Positions 45,761-55,049 of a DNA stretch of 64,000 nucleotides are shown one piece after another. Position 1 is the stretch's first letter. Each line of letters starts with the position of its first letter. Position numbers and translations under genes: made by a program. The notes below the pieces were generated by a model, which saw only the letters and a program-made list of their open reading frames with translations, did no database searches and had not been told where the DNA came from. Source of the stretch: Rhodococcus sp. 1168 (lineage in GTDB: Bacteria; Actinomycetota; Actinomycetes; Mycobacteriales; Mycobacteriaceae); contig NZ_MKKY01000048.1 of the NCBI RefSeq assembly GCF_002091955.1, forward strand, positions 62,001 to 126,000, given 5' to 3'.

Positions 45761-45820
45761 CTGTCGAGACCGACTGCGCAGACACGGGCGTTCAGCGCGA
45801 TATACGAAAGCTACCGCTCT

Positions 45821-47758
45821 TTACAGAGCAGCCTTGTCACGCGACTTGCTGCGCGAACGCTCACGAGCACGCTCATTGGAATCGAGGTGCACCTTACGGA
45901 CGCGAACGACCTCGGGGGTCACTTCGACGCACTCGTCGACTGCACAGAATTCCATGGCCATTTCCAGGTCCATCTTCTTCGGCTTGGCCAAAGTCTCCAT
46001 GACGTCTGCCGAAGACTGACGCATGTTGGTCAGCTTCTTCTCGCGCGTGACGTTGATGTCGAGGTCTTCCTGACGCGGGTTGATGCCAACGACCATGCCC
46101 TCGTAGGTATCGACGCCCGGCTCGACGAAGAACGTGCCTCGGTCGGCCAACTGAATCATGGCGAACGGGGTGACGCTGCCGGCGCGGTCCGAGACGAGCG
46201 AACCGGTGTGGCGTGCACGAATCTCTCCTGCCCACGGTCCGTAACCGTGGAAGACAGCGTTGGCGATACCGGTGCCACGCGTGTCGGTGAGGAAGTCGGT
46301 GCGGAAACCGATGAGGCCACGCGAGGGAACGATGAACTCCATGCGAACCCAGCCTGCGCCGTGGTTCGTCATCTGCACCATCTTGCCCTTGCGTGCGGCG
46401 AGCAACTGCGTGACACCGCCGAGGTATTCCTCCGGGGAGTCGACGGTCAATTCTTCGAACGGCTCGTGAACCTTGCCGTCGACCAGCCGGGTGACCACCT
46501 GGGGCTTGCCGACGGTCAGCTCGAAGCCTTCACGACGCATCTGCTCGACGAGGATGGCGAGAGCCAGCTCACCACGACCCTGCACCTCCCAGGCATCGGG
46601 ACGGCCGATGTCGAGAACCTTCAACGAGACGTTACCGACGAGTTCCTGATCGAGGCGGCTCTTGACCATGCGCGAGGTCAGCTTGTGACCGCTGACGCGG
46701 CCGACGAGCGGGCTCGTGTTGGTGCCGATGGTGACCGAGATCGCCGGCTGGTCGACGGTGATCCGCGGCAACGCGACGGGGTTCTCTAGGTCGGCGAGGG
46801 TGTCACCGATCATGATGTCAGGGAAGCCTGCGACGGCGACGATGTCTCCTGCGACGCCCTTCTCGCCCGGTACGCGCTCGACACCGATGGTGTTGAGCAG
46901 CTCGGTGATCTTCGTCTTCTGGACGACGGGTTCGCCGTCGACCTCACGCATCCAGCTCACGGTCTGGCCCTTGCTGAGCTGGCCGTTGTGGATGCGAACC
47001 AGAGCGAGGCGACCCAAGAATGCCGAAGCATCGAGGTTGGTGACGTGCGCCTGCAGAGGAGCGTCGACGTTCCCCTTGGGAGCAGGAACGTAGCTGAGCA
47101 GAACCTCGAACAGTTCGTCGAGGTTTTCCGCATCAGGTGCGTTGCCGTTCTCGGGCTGAACCTTCGATGCCTTGCCCTCGCGGCCGGAGGCGTAGAGGAC
47201 AGGAAGGTCGAGGGCAAGCTCAGCAGCCTCGGAAGCTTCGTCGTCGAGGTCGGAAGCGAGATCGAGAAGCAGGTCGTGACTCTCGGAGACGACCTCTTCG
47301 ATTCGTGCGTCGGGTCGATCGGTCTTGTTCACGACCAAGATGACGGGCAGCGACGCAGCGAGCGCCTTGCGCAGCACGAAGCGGGTCTGCGGTAGCGGAC
47401 CCTCGGATGCATCGACGAGAAGGACTACACCGTCGACCATGGACAGGCCGCGCTCGACCTCGCCACCGAAGTCGGCGTGCCCGGGGGTGTCGATGACGTT
47501 GATGACGGTCATGGTGCCGTCGGGGTTGCGTCGATGAACGGCCGTGTTCTTGGCCAGAATCGTGATGCCCTTTTCCTTCTCGAGGTCACCCGAGTCCATC
47601 ACGCGATCGATCGCTTCGGCGCGTTCCTCGAACGCTCCCGACTGCCGGAGCATGGCGTCGACCAGGGTGGTCTTGCCATGGTCGACGTGTGCAACGATGG
47701 CTACGTTGCGAAAAGTGGTGGTGCTGTCGATGTTATCTGCACTGCTTGGGGCGCTCAC
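45821..47758 (-). CDS. typA: Translational GTPase TypA/BipA
   Basis: 645 residues. G1 [13 protein letters not shown]3 [12 protein letters not shown] and G4 NKTDRPDA are intact; EF-G-like domains and the BipA-specific C-terminal domain follow, ending in a basic Arg/Ser tail. Binds ribosomes and helps 50S assembly and stress adaptation. GTG 47758 has an AGGAGA ribosome site. Position next to lpqW is as in mycobacteria. Confidence 0.95.
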   Translation of the reverse strand: MSAPSSADNIDSTTTFRNVAIVAHVDHGKTTLVDAMLRQSGAFEERAEAIDRVMDSGDLEKEKGITILAKNTAVHRRNPDGTMTVINVIDTPGHADFGGEVERGLSMVDGVVLLVDASEGPLPQTRFVLRKALAASLPVILVVNKTDRPDARIEEVVSESHDLLLDLASDLDDEASEAAELALDLPVLYASGREGKASKVQPENGNAPDAENLDELFEVLLSYVPAPKGNVDAPLQAHVTNLDASAFLGRLALVRIHNGQLSKGQTVSWMREVDGEPVVQKTKITELLNTIGVERVPGEKGVAGDIVAVAGFPDIMIGDTLADLENPVALPRITVDQPAISVTIGTNTSPLVGRVSGHKLTSRMVKSRLDQELVGNVSLKVLDIGRPDAWEVQGRGELALAILVEQMRREGFELTVGKPQVVTRLVDGKVHEPFEELTVDSPEEYLGGVTQLLAARKGKMVQMTNHGAGWVRMEFIVPSRGLIGFRTDFLTDTRGTGIANAVFHGYGPWAGEIRARHTGSLVSDRAGSVTPFAMIQLADRGTFFVEPGVDTYEGMVVGINPRQEDLDINVTREKKLTNMRQSSADVMETLAKPKKMDLEMAMEFCAVDECVEVTPEVVRVRKVHLDSNERARERSRSKSRDKAAL

Positions 47759-47834
47759 GCGAAAGGTTCTCCTGGGTTGAATGCGGGCTCTTGTTCGCTA
47801 GCGGGCTTATTGACGCTAGAGAAGCGCGCTGCAC

Positions 47835-47849
47835 CGCGAGAATCTCGCG
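47835..47849. promoter_or_regulatory. Perfect palindrome CGCGAGA-A-TCTCGCG
   Basis: A 7-1-7 palindrome in the 189-base region between typA and the divergent small basic protein. It could be an operator for either gene; no T run follows it, so it is not a standard terminator. Confidence 0.35.
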
Positions 47850-47947
47850 ACTGAACAAGTTTACCCGCTACCCCAGGGTGACCTGCGACACGCAGTACCC
47901 TTTTTCATAAGTTCACCTTGAAATGCGAGATTTTCGGAGACGTTCAC

Positions 47948-48124
47948 ATGGGCAAGATCAAGGCCGAGAAGGTGTCGGGTCTCAAGCCCAAGAAGAAATG
48001 TTGCCGCAAGAAGACGCGCTGCATCAAGTGCCCCGTGGTGATAATGAGGATGAAGAAGCTCGAGAATCAGGGCGTCTCCGGCAAGGATCTCAAGAAAGGC
48101 CTGAAGAAGGCCCGGTCTGCCTGA
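47948..48124 (+). CDS. 58-residue basic cysteine-rich protein
   Basis: Not recognised. Starts MGKIKAEKVSGLKPKKK and then has four cysteines in CCRKKTRCIKC, a spacing that could hold zinc or an Fe-S cluster; about one third of residues are Lys or Arg, so it may bind nucleic acid or ribosomes. CGGAGA lies about nine bases upstream and codon bias is strong. Its end overlaps mutT2 by 35 bases on the other strand. Confidence 0.75.
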   Translation: MGKIKAEKVSGLKPKKKCCRKKTRCIKCPVVIMRMKKLENQGVSGKDLKKGLKKARSA

Positions 48125-48545
48125 GCATCAGCGCAAGTTCGGTTACCCATTCGCGGTCCGCATCGACCAGATCCATCTCCCGCAGTTCAGCGGCGTCGAC
48201 CCACCGCAAATCTGAATGCTCAAGCGGCGCAGGCGATCCGGCAACCAATTCGACGCGGTAGGCACGCAGAATTCGTCCGGCTCCGATGTGGACATCACCG
48301 GCAAGCTGCGCACCGACAGCAGTGTCGACGCCGAGTTCCTCGTGCAGTTCACGCATCAACGCCTGAGCGTCGCTTTCGCCGGGTTCGACCTTTCCTCCCG
48401 GCAGCTCCCACAGGCCCGCGAGCTCCGGTGGACGGGCTCGCTGAGCGAGAAGAAGTAGCCCGTCGGCGACGATGGCACCGGCCACCACGACGGCAGGAGT
48501 GGTGATGTCGGGGGCGGAACCAGCTGATTTTTCGGCATCGGTCAT
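48090..48545 (-). CDS. mutT2: Nudix hydrolase MutT2
   Basis: 151 residues. Hydrolyses oxidised or damaged nucleotides (8-oxo-dGTP, and methyl-CTP for the mycobacterial enzyme). The Nudix box GGKVEPGESDAQALMRELHE with following ELG fits G-x5-E-x7-REUxEE. Starts 15 bases from the divergent phhB ATG. Confidence 0.9.
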   Translation of the reverse strand: MTDAEKSAGSAPDITTPAVVVAGAIVADGLLLLAQRARPPELAGLWELPGGKVEPGESDAQALMRELHEELGVDTAVGAQLAGDVHIGAGRILRAYRVELVAGSPAPLEHSDLRWVDAAELREMDLVDADREWVTELALMLRQTGPSSGLS

Positions 48546-48560
48546 GTCAGGATCGTTTCC

Positions 48561-48851
48561 ATGAGTGAACTACTGTCAAACGCCGAGATCGACGACGCAC
48601 TGAGCAGTCTGCCGGGGTGGAGTCTCGATGGCTCCTCGATCACCCGGACGGTCGAGTTGCCGACGTTTCCGGCGGCAATCCAGTTCGTGTCGAGGGTGGC
48701 GACCGCTGCCGAGGCTGCGGGGCACCACCCCGACATCGATATTCGATGGCGAAAGTTGACCTTCACGCTGTCGACGCACTCCGAGGGCGGGCTCACGTCG
48801 AAGGACGTGGATCTGGCTCGCGAGATCGAGAAGCTGCTGATTCGAGATTGA
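48561..48851 (+). CDS. phhB: Pterin-4a-carbinolamine dehydratase
   Basis: 96 residues, DCoH/PCD fold. Dehydrates 4a-hydroxytetrahydropterin during pterin recycling. The active-site motif is HHPDIDIRW, with a further histidine in LSTHSEGGLT. No aromatic hydroxylase is adjacent. Its last 59 bases overlap pimE on the opposite strand. Confidence 0.9.
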   Translation: MSELLSNAEIDDALSSLPGWSLDGSSITRTVELPTFPAAIQFVSRVATAAEAAGHHPDIDIRWRKLTFTLSTHSEGGLTSKDVDLAREIEKLLIRD

Positions 48852-50019
48852 CCCGTCGTCTTCTCAGGTAGATCGCCAGGATGTACACGAGGAGTGCACC
48901 GAATACGTCGACGGTTCCGAGCCAGGCGAGTATCCCTGGGCGGGATACGAGCCAGATCGACTCCTGGAAGAAGCTGAGGATCCAGGGGATGCCGATGACG
49001 CTGGTCACCAGCCAGTATCCGGCCACGATCCGTGTGAACAGAGCTTCGCGATCCGGCCCGTGTACGAGCCAGACGAGCAGCGGCATCACCCATACCCAGT
49101 GGTGTGACCAGGAGATCGGCGAGATGAGCAGCCCCAACAGTTGAACGACGAGGAGGATGCCGAGTCGATCGTCGCGTCGTAGCGAGCGCCATGCGGCGAT
49201 TGCGAGAGCGAAGACGATCACGACGCCGCCGATCCACAGCGCCCCGGATCCGATGTCGTGTCCGGCGATCCGGCTCATTGCTCCGCGCAGCGACTGGTTC
49301 CACACCGAGCCGACCGGCCCGATTCGATCGGCGTCACCGAGCAGCGTGGTGAAGTAGGTGCCTGCTTGATGGCCGAGAACCAGGTAACTGAGCGCGACGG
49401 TTGCAGCGAAGGCGACTGCCGAGAAGATCGCCGCCTTCCAGCGCTTCGTGGCCAGGAAGTAGAGCCCGGTTATCGCAGGCGTGAGCTTGATTCCGGCGAC
49501 GAATCCGATGAGTCCACCTGCCACCCACCAACGCGTACTCCGGATCGCCACGACCGCACCCAGAGCGAGGAAGACGTTGACCTGCCCGTAGTCGAGTGTG
49601 GTGCGCACGGGTTCGGTCCACAGGGCAAGCGCTGTCCATGCCATAGCGATGCGGGTCCAGCGTGAGGTGCCTGCCACGTCGTCACCGAGCATCAGCCCGA
49701 GGCTGAGCTTGATGAGCAGGAACATCGCTGCCATTGTCGCCAACTGCCAGGCGATCCCGACGACGGTGAACGGCAGATAGTGCAGTGGAAAGAAGACCAG
49801 GGCTGCGAACGGCGGATAGGTGAACGGAAGCGGAAAGTCGGGAGTCTTCACCGAGTAGGTGAAGTTGTAGAGATCGTCTTTCAGCAATGCTGCCGAGCCG
49901 TCTACGTAGACGTGCAGGTCGACGAGGTTCATCCCGTTGGGCATGGCGAAAGCCCAGGCGAGTCTGGCCAAGACCGATAGCGCAAGCAGGAAGGGGGCGT
50001 ATCGAACCAGTCGGTTCAC
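48793..50019 (-). CDS. pimE: Polyprenol-phosphate-mannose-dependent mannosyltransferase PimE
   Basis: 408 residues, GT87/GT-C polytopic membrane enzyme with about ten helices. Adds the fifth mannose (alpha-1,2) in polar phosphatidylinositol mannosides. The first external loop after helix 1 holds the acidic catalytic motif in NLVDLHVYVDG, typical of GT-C enzymes; PLPFTYPPFAALVFFPL follows. Functionally paired with lpqW. The start is GTG. Confidence 0.87.
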   Translation of the reverse strand: MNRLVRYAPFLLALSVLARLAWAFAMPNGMNLVDLHVYVDGSAALLKDDLYNFTYSVKTPDFPLPFTYPPFAALVFFPLHYLPFTVVGIAWQLATMAAMFLLIKLSLGLMLGDDVAGTSRWTRIAMAWTALALWTEPVRTTLDYGQVNVFLALGAVVAIRSTRWWVAGGLIGFVAGIKLTPAITGLYFLATKRWKAAIFSAVAFAATVALSYLVLGHQAGTYFTTLLGDADRIGPVGSVWNQSLRGAMSRIAGHDIGSGALWIGGVVIVFALAIAAWRSLRRDDRLGILLVVQLLGLLISPISWSHHWVWVMPLLVWLVHGPDREALFTRIVAGYWLVTSVIGIPWILSFFQESIWLVSRPGILAWLGTVDVFGALLVYILAIYLRRRRVNLESAASRSREPDPRPST

Positions 50020-50358
50020 CTGTTGTCTCTCGCTCCCGCTCGGTGCAGTTCGGTCGTCTCGGTTCGAGATCGACAGCCGAGCTTATAGGGAACCCGATCG
50101 GGCCTCGCGCACGCGGTTCACAGAATATGTTGACCATCATGATGGATGTTCACAAATAACATTTGCATCACCAATCACACTGTTCACTTCTGTAACACGC
50201 TAATGTCCGTGGACGGTCAATGCCGAGTCACGACCGCGTCCAGTCCGACAACGCCCGAAAGTACGGGCTGTACAAGACAAGGGTCGGATACATAGAGTGG
50301 CCCCTCGAGCCAACAACCGCTTCATGGCCCGTTTTACGATCAGGATGGGGAAAATCAA
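50020..50358. other. Gene-free region upstream of pimE and the secreted-protein gene
   Basis: 339 bases between divergent genes. No open frame with gene-like codon use. An AT-richer island at 50130-50210 holds GTTCAC, GTAACAC and TAATGT elements that look regulatory, but no confident -35/-10 pair could be assigned. Confidence 0.5.
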
Positions 50359-51171
50359 GTGCTTCGTACCGGGGTAACACGCAAAGTCGTCACTGTTGCG
50401 GCGGTGGCATGCGCCGCTGCACTCGCGCTGCCGACCTTTGCTTCTGCAGAGCCAGCACCGCCTGCAGCCGAGCTGCCTCCTATGTTCCTCCCCGATCCGG
50501 ACCAGCCTCTGCCGGATTACGCGCAGATCCAAGCACTTGCATCGTTCGCCCCCGCCATCATGGGTGCCGCCGCAGGTCCGACCGACGTCGCAGCGGGCCC
50601 GCAAGCCGACCTCCTCGCCCAGGCACGTCAGCTGCTGGACAATCCCGCCATCCCCGAGACGGTGAAAGCCACTCTCACGAGGGTCATCACATTCCTCGAC
50701 GGATCCGGTGGCGGCGGACCCGAACTGCCTCCGTCCGACGGACCGGTCATCGCGCAGTTCCTCTACCCGACCATCGGTAAAGGCTGCATCTCGGACAAGG
50801 CAGATTCCATCGGCACCGCGCTGGCCGTACCCGGCCCCGCAACGCTTCCGCCTCCCGGACCTGCTGCAGGGCACGCCGGCTTCGTCTTCACCGCCCTCGG
50901 CACGGCTCCTCTTGCTGCTCAGCAAGAGTCACCGTTCACCGTGACGTGGCTCAATCTCGACAACCGTCGCACCGGGACTCAGGAGTTGACCGGAGCGTCG
51001 GCCATCAACCCGGGCGGACCTGCCACGATCTCTGGTATTGCTGATACCGGACCGGGACGCGTTCTCGCTGTCGCATCCGGTTCCATCACGACCAAGTCCG
51101 TCGAAGATCCCGCTGCACCGGCACGGACCTGCGGATTCCTGCCTACGATCGGGACCTTCCACGTAGCCTGA
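50359..51171 (+). CDS. Secreted Ala/Pro-rich protein (Rv1157c-like)
   Basis: 270 residues. GTG start after GGGG; classical signal peptide (VVTVAAVACAAALALPTFASA). The mature part is Ala/Pro-rich, then has a beta-rich domain with FLYPTIGKGC and a distal CGFLPTIGTF, two cysteines that may pair. Function unknown. It is paralogous to the gene at 54145: both share the signal peptide, a FxYPT...C element, a GxxxFxF strand, VxWxN and a final CxFxPTxG. Confidence 0.8.
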   Translation: MLRTGVTRKVVTVAAVACAAALALPTFASAEPAPPAAELPPMFLPDPDQPLPDYAQIQALASFAPAIMGAAAGPTDVAAGPQADLLAQARQLLDNPAIPETVKATLTRVITFLDGSGGGGPELPPSDGPVIAQFLYPTIGKGCISDKADSIGTALAVPGPATLPPPGPAAGHAGFVFTALGTAPLAAQQESPFTVTWLNLDNRRTGTQELTGASAINPGGPATISGIADTGPGRVLAVASGSITTKSVEDPAAPARTCGFLPTIGTFHVA

Positions 51172-51183
51172 TCATCATGTGAG

Positions 51184-51189
51184 TAGGGT
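51184..51189 (+). promoter_or_regulatory. -10 box TAGGGT for leaderless MFS gene
   Basis: TAGGGT, seven bases, then GTG 51197. This supports GTG 51197 rather than GTG 51179 as the start. Confidence 0.45.
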
Positions 51190-51196
51190 CTGCTCG

Positions 51197-52402
51197 GTGA
51201 GCAAACCTCTCGCATTCGTTGCGATCACCTATGCATTCGCGGTAGCGATGATCGGCACCACGATGCCGACGCCGGTCTACTCGCTGTACCAGGTCGAGTT
51301 CGGATTCTCCGTTTTCGTCGTCACTATAATCTTTGCCGCCTATGCGCTGGGAGTGCTCACTGCACTCCTGGCGTTCGGTCGTTGGTCGGACTCACTGGGT
51401 CGTCGCCCGATGCTGCTCGCCGGAATCGCATTCGGCATCGTCAGCGCGCTGGTGTTCATTTTCGCCGGATCGCTCGCCGCGCTGTTGATCGGACGGGTGC
51501 TCTCTGGACTATCGGCGGGCATATTCGTCGGAACTGCAACCGTGACACTGTTGGAATTGGTGCCGGACAAGTGGCGCGCACACGCACCGGCGATTGCGAC
51601 GGCGGCGAATATCGGCGGACTCGGTCTCGGGCCACTACTTGCCGGTGTACTGGTTCAGTATCTGCCGCACCCGATGCAGCTGACCTTCGTCGTCGATATC
51701 GGATTGCTGATCCTGGCGGGGGTCGCGGTGTACCTCTCTCCCGAGACGGTGAAAGTTGCCCGCGGGGCCAGACCACACCTGCAGAGACTGTCGATTCCGG
51801 CGCCCATCCGTGGAATCTTTCTCCGAGCATCGATCGCCGGCTTCGCCGGATTCGCTGTTCTGGGCCTGTTCACCGGAGTCTCTCCCGGCTTCATGACCAG
51901 TGTCCTCGGCATCGACGACCACGCTGTGACCGGCGCTGTTGTCTTCGTATTGTTCGCTTCGTCCGCGGCCGCTCAAATCGGTCTCCGCGCCCTAGATACG
52001 TCGTTCGCGCTGCGGGCGGGATGCGTCGTGCTCTTCGCCGGCGTCGTAGTACTTGCAATCTCGTTGCTGACGGCGTCGCTCCCCCTGCTGATTCTGAGCG
52101 CCGTGGTGAGTGGAGTCGGGCAAGGAGTGACGTTCAGCAAGGGAATGTCGACGGTGACCGCAGAACTGCCGGTGGATCGGCGCGCCGAAGTGACGTCGAC
52201 ATTCTTTGTCGTCCTCTACATCGCCATCTCGGTGCCCGTGATCGGAGCAGGAGCAGCCGCGAATGCCTGGGGCCTCGTCACCGCTGGGGTGGTGTTCTCC
52301 TGCGCAGTCGCCGCGCTCGCGGCGATTGCATTCCTGCTACTGGTACTCGAATCTCATGGACAAGACTCGAATCAAGAAGCGAAGGAATCCGACAGGAACT
52401 GA
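51197..52402 (+). CDS. MFS transporter, 12-helix type
   Basis: 401 residues, twelve predicted helices. Motif A is GRWSDSLGRRPML between helices 2 and 3; GRVLSGLSAGIFVG follows. Resembles drug:proton antiporters of the DHA1 group. Begins 25 bases after the secreted-protein gene, but seems to have its own leaderless promoter. Substrate unknown. Confidence 0.84.
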   Translation: MSKPLAFVAITYAFAVAMIGTTMPTPVYSLYQVEFGFSVFVVTIIFAAYALGVLTALLAFGRWSDSLGRRPMLLAGIAFGIVSALVFIFAGSLAALLIGRVLSGLSAGIFVGTATVTLLELVPDKWRAHAPAIATAANIGGLGLGPLLAGVLVQYLPHPMQLTFVVDIGLLILAGVAVYLSPETVKVARGARPHLQRLSIPAPIRGIFLRASIAGFAGFAVLGLFTGVSPGFMTSVLGIDDHAVTGAVVFVLFASSAAAQIGLRALDTSFALRAGCVVLFAGVVVLAISLLTASLPLLILSAVVSGVGQGVTFSKGMSTVTAELPVDRRAEVTSTFFVVLYIAISVPVIGAGAAANAWGLVTAGVVFSCAVAALAAIAFLLLVLESHGQDSNQEAKESDRN

Positions 52403-52446
52403 TAGATGTATCCGGCAATCGTGTAAATAACATCGATGAGATTCAT
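52372..52446 (-). CDS. Possible 24-residue hydrophobic peptide
   Basis: ATG 52446 after a weak GAAAGA; product MNLIDVIYTIAGYIYQFL plus six residues. It follows the DUF1906 gene by 19 bases and overlaps the MFS 3' end by 31. Third-position G/C is only about 57%, so it may be chance. Confidence 0.25.
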   Translation of the reverse strand: MNLIDVIYTIAGYIYQFLSDSFAS

Positions 52447-52465
52447 ATCGTCTTTCTTTCGAGAA

Positions 52466-53188
52466 TCAGGCTAGGGACCATTGGCCGTAATCGGGCTTGA
52501 GAATTACATTGATGTCGACGGCGATGCCGTCGACCTTTCCCTTGTCGATCTGCACTTGATGTAGATGTGCGGCGGGGTGCCGGAAGCCTTTCGGAGTGCC
52601 CCAATTGTGCTGCCAATACCACTGCCCGAGCCCGGCAATGGACGCCAATTCGATGGTCGGTGAATTGGCGTAGATTCCGGTGTTCCCGGCTCCGACGACA
52701 GATTGCCAGCCGAGAATGTACGGCGCGATCATCGTGGCGAACTCGACCGCGGTGGGATTATCGTCGATCGAGGCGTAGATCGGTCGGTTCTGCGGTCCGC
52801 CGGCGGCTCGATGCAGTTCCATGCCCCGGTTCGCATGCTTGACCCCGGCCGCGTATCCGTCCCTCCAGTCGGACGTTGCACCCTTGCCGAACTGATAGTT
52901 GGACACCACTTCCAACCCTGAGTCGGTCAGCGCATCGGCCTCGTCGCGCTTCATCGGCTTGCCGAGCATCCATTCGGCACCGGGTCTGCGATCGGAGACA
53001 TAGCGAACGGCACCGAGGTGGCCTGCCGCTTTGATCGCCTCCGGCGAGGGGACCCCGGCCGAGTAGTCGACAAGCGTGCCCAACCCGTCGGCGTGCGCTG
53101 CAGAACGGGCGCCCAACGTCGCCAGTCCGACGGCAGTTGCCGACCCCACCGCCGCGTATTTGAACAAGTCGCGTCGTGAAACGTGCAC
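52466..53188 (-). CDS. Tat-exported DUF1906 glycoside-hydrolase-like protein
   Basis: 240 residues from GTG 53188, with GGGGGG six bases upstream. Twin-arginine signal SRRDLFKYAAVGSATAV with cleavage near SAAHA. The mature domain has the TIM-barrel DUF1906 features DYSAGVPS, NYQFGKG and YASIDDNPT, as in M. tuberculosis Rv2525c, a Tat substrate linked to cell-wall integrity. Acts outside the cell, likely on a wall glycan. Confidence 0.85.
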   Translation of the reverse strand: MHVSRRDLFKYAAVGSATAVGLATLGARSAAHADGLGTLVDYSAGVPSPEAIKAAGHLGAVRYVSDRRPGAEWMLGKPMKRDEADALTDSGLEVVSNYQFGKGATSDWRDGYAAGVKHANRGMELHRAAGGPQNRPIYASIDDNPTAVEFATMIAPYILGWQSVVGAGNTGIYANSPTIELASIAGLGQWYWQHNWGTPKGFRHPAAHLHQVQIDKGKVDGIAVDINVILKPDYGQWSLA

Positions 53189-53429
53189 TTCAAGCCCCCC
53201 ACATAGGTAGGTCGATTCGGCGTGTCGCACCGCTGATTTGTGTGCGCGCTGATACATTTTCTAGTTTTGGCATTGCACCACACTCACACCAGTACCGCTA
53301 GTCACTCCAGACTCCACAGTCCCATTTGTCTCTCTCTGCACAAATGCTCCAGCACGTACCTTCGCCGGCCCACGCGGGCACAACCTACTGTGGAATCATC
53401 GGTTCAGGACGATCGAAGGAGATATTTTC

Positions 53430-54008
53430 ATGGGCGTAACGCTTGCCAAGGGCGGGAATGTGTCGCTGACCAAGGAGGCCCCCAACCTCACGGCAGTATC
53501 GGTCGGCTTGGGGTGGGATGTCCGCAACACCACGGGCGGCGACTTCGATTTGGACGCGAGCGCAATCGGTCTGGACTCGAACAAGAAGTCGGTAGACGAT
53601 CTGTTCTTCGTGTTCTACAACAATCTCCGCTCGCCCGACGGCGCCATCGAGCACACCGGCGACAACCGAACCGGCGAGGGTGAGGGCGACGACGAGAGCA
53701 TCAACATCGACCTCGTAGCACTCTCGCCGAAAGTCGAGTCGATCGTGTTCCCGGTCTCGATCCACGACGCCGATTCTCTGGGCCAGAATTTCGGCCAGGT
53801 CGTCAATGCTTTCATCAGGGTTGTCGATCGCGCCGACAATCGTGAGTTGGCTCGCTTCGATCTCAGCGAGGACGCGTCGACCGAAACCGCCATGGTGTTC
53901 GGGGAGCTGTATCGACGAGGTCAGGAATGGAAATTCCGGGCAATCGGGCAGGGTTATGCATCCGGGTTGACGGACATTGTTCGCGACTACGGAATCAATG
54001 TCGGTTGA
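53430..54008 (+). CDS. terD: TerD-family calcium-binding stress protein
   Basis: 192 residues. [20 protein letters not shown] and [18 protein letters not shown] are standard TerD; acidic loops in [17 protein letters not shown] bind calcium. AAGGAG stands eight bases before the ATG. Family members act in tellurite, phage and membrane stress; a lone copy without terABCE here suggests a general stress role. Confidence 0.92.
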   Translation: MGVTLAKGGNVSLTKEAPNLTAVSVGLGWDVRNTTGGDFDLDASAIGLDSNKKSVDDLFFVFYNNLRSPDGAIEHTGDNRTGEGEGDDESINIDLVALSPKVESIVFPVSIHDADSLGQNFGQVVNAFIRVVDRADNRELARFDLSEDASTETAMVFGELYRRGQEWKFRAIGQGYASGLTDIVRDYGINVG

Positions 54009-54144
54009 CCGACTCGAGGAAATCATCGGTCTGCGGCGGGTATCGATTCAATAACCGAGGACCTCTGGGCTTGAGAATCCATGCGTGAGTGTGGTCGGAT
54101 CACCACATTCGTAACATTGGTTTCATCAGTCACAGGAGTAACAC

Positions 54145-54942
54145 ATGTCGTCTCGGTTCGGTCGAATAGCTGGAACAGTCGCACTCTCCTGCGCAGCGTT
54201 GCTCGCGCTGCCTGCCACTGCGACAGCAGATCCTGCGCCAGTGGATCCACTGGCGCAGGCAGTGGCTGCACTTCAGCAGCAGGGCACCTCGGCCACCGAT
54301 CCTGCGCTCGCCGCAGCAACCGCGATCTCGGGGGCCCGCACTGCGGTCGCCGACGACGTCGACGCCAACCCCCTCGCGGCTCTCGACGCCGCCAACAAGA
54401 TCCTTACCGACCTCGGTATCACGCCGTTCTTCTACCCGACAGCGGCCATCAATTGCGCTTCGGTTCCGGGCGTACCCTTCGGCATCTCTCCCGCGGTAGC
54501 GGGAGCAGCGGGCGGGCCTTGGCCGAATGCGAAGGCGCCACTGCTTCCCCCACTCAACGCTGTGGAGAAGGGCGAGACGATGTTCGCCTTCCTCCCGGCG
54601 GGCATCGTCGATGACTCGGCGAACAAGGCGGGAATGCAGGTGGCGTGGTTCAACGTCAACACCTTGAAGGGTGGATTCGCCGACATGGGCGGCGCCACTA
54701 CGACGTTTGTCGACTCGATACTCGACAATGCCAAGCTCGACCCCATCACTACCGAGTTGCTACGTGGAGCGTTGAGCACTGCTATCGCCAAGTTGCCTGC
54801 TGCCGGGGCGCGCCTCGCACCGGTGGAAACCGGCTCGGGCACCGTTCTCGCAGCTGTGTTCGGCAATGTCGAACACAAGACTGCCGACGGCGTCAACAAC
54901 TGCTTCTACTTCCCGACCGTCGGCTTGGTGAACGTCGGCTGA
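54145..54942 (+). CDS. Secreted protein, paralogue of the gene at 50359
   Basis: 265 residues. AGGAG ribosome site and signal peptide (VALSCAALLALPATATA). Ala-rich region, then PFFYPTAAINC, MFAFLPAG, VAWFNVNT and a final NNCFYFPTVG. Same architecture as the protein at 50359. Function unknown; likely envelope-associated. A strong terminator follows. Confidence 0.8.
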   Translation: MSSRFGRIAGTVALSCAALLALPATATADPAPVDPLAQAVAALQQQGTSATDPALAAATAISGARTAVADDVDANPLAALDAANKILTDLGITPFFYPTAAINCASVPGVPFGISPAVAGAAGGPWPNAKAPLLPPLNAVEKGETMFAFLPAGIVDDSANKAGMQVAWFNVNTLKGGFADMGGATTTFVDSILDNAKLDPITTELLRGALSTAIAKLPAAGARLAPVETGSGTVLAAVFGNVEHKTADGVNNCFYFPTVGLVNVG

Positions 54943-54973
54943 CGCTCCCAACTATCGGATCGTGAACCGAAGA

Positions 54974-55006
54974 AATGCGGCGCCGCTCTCGCGGCGCCGC
55001 ATTTTT
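54974..55006. terminator. Rho-independent terminator
   Basis: AATGCGGCGCCGC (54974-54986), loop TCTC, GCGGCGCCGCATT (54991-55003), then more T. Perfect 13-bp stem between convergent genes. Confidence 0.9.
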
Positions 55007-55049
55007 TCTCGAACAAACTTCTACCAACACCCATGGGGCGGAGCTGAAG

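Noticed and set aside
50088..50118. ECF sigma-factor promoter (GGGAAC ... CGGTT)
   Set aside because: The spacer is several bases too long for the SigE-type consensus.
50220..50780. 186-codon plus-strand frame
   Set aside because: Overlaps the secreted-protein gene in another frame; its composition after the first 45 codons is shadow-like.
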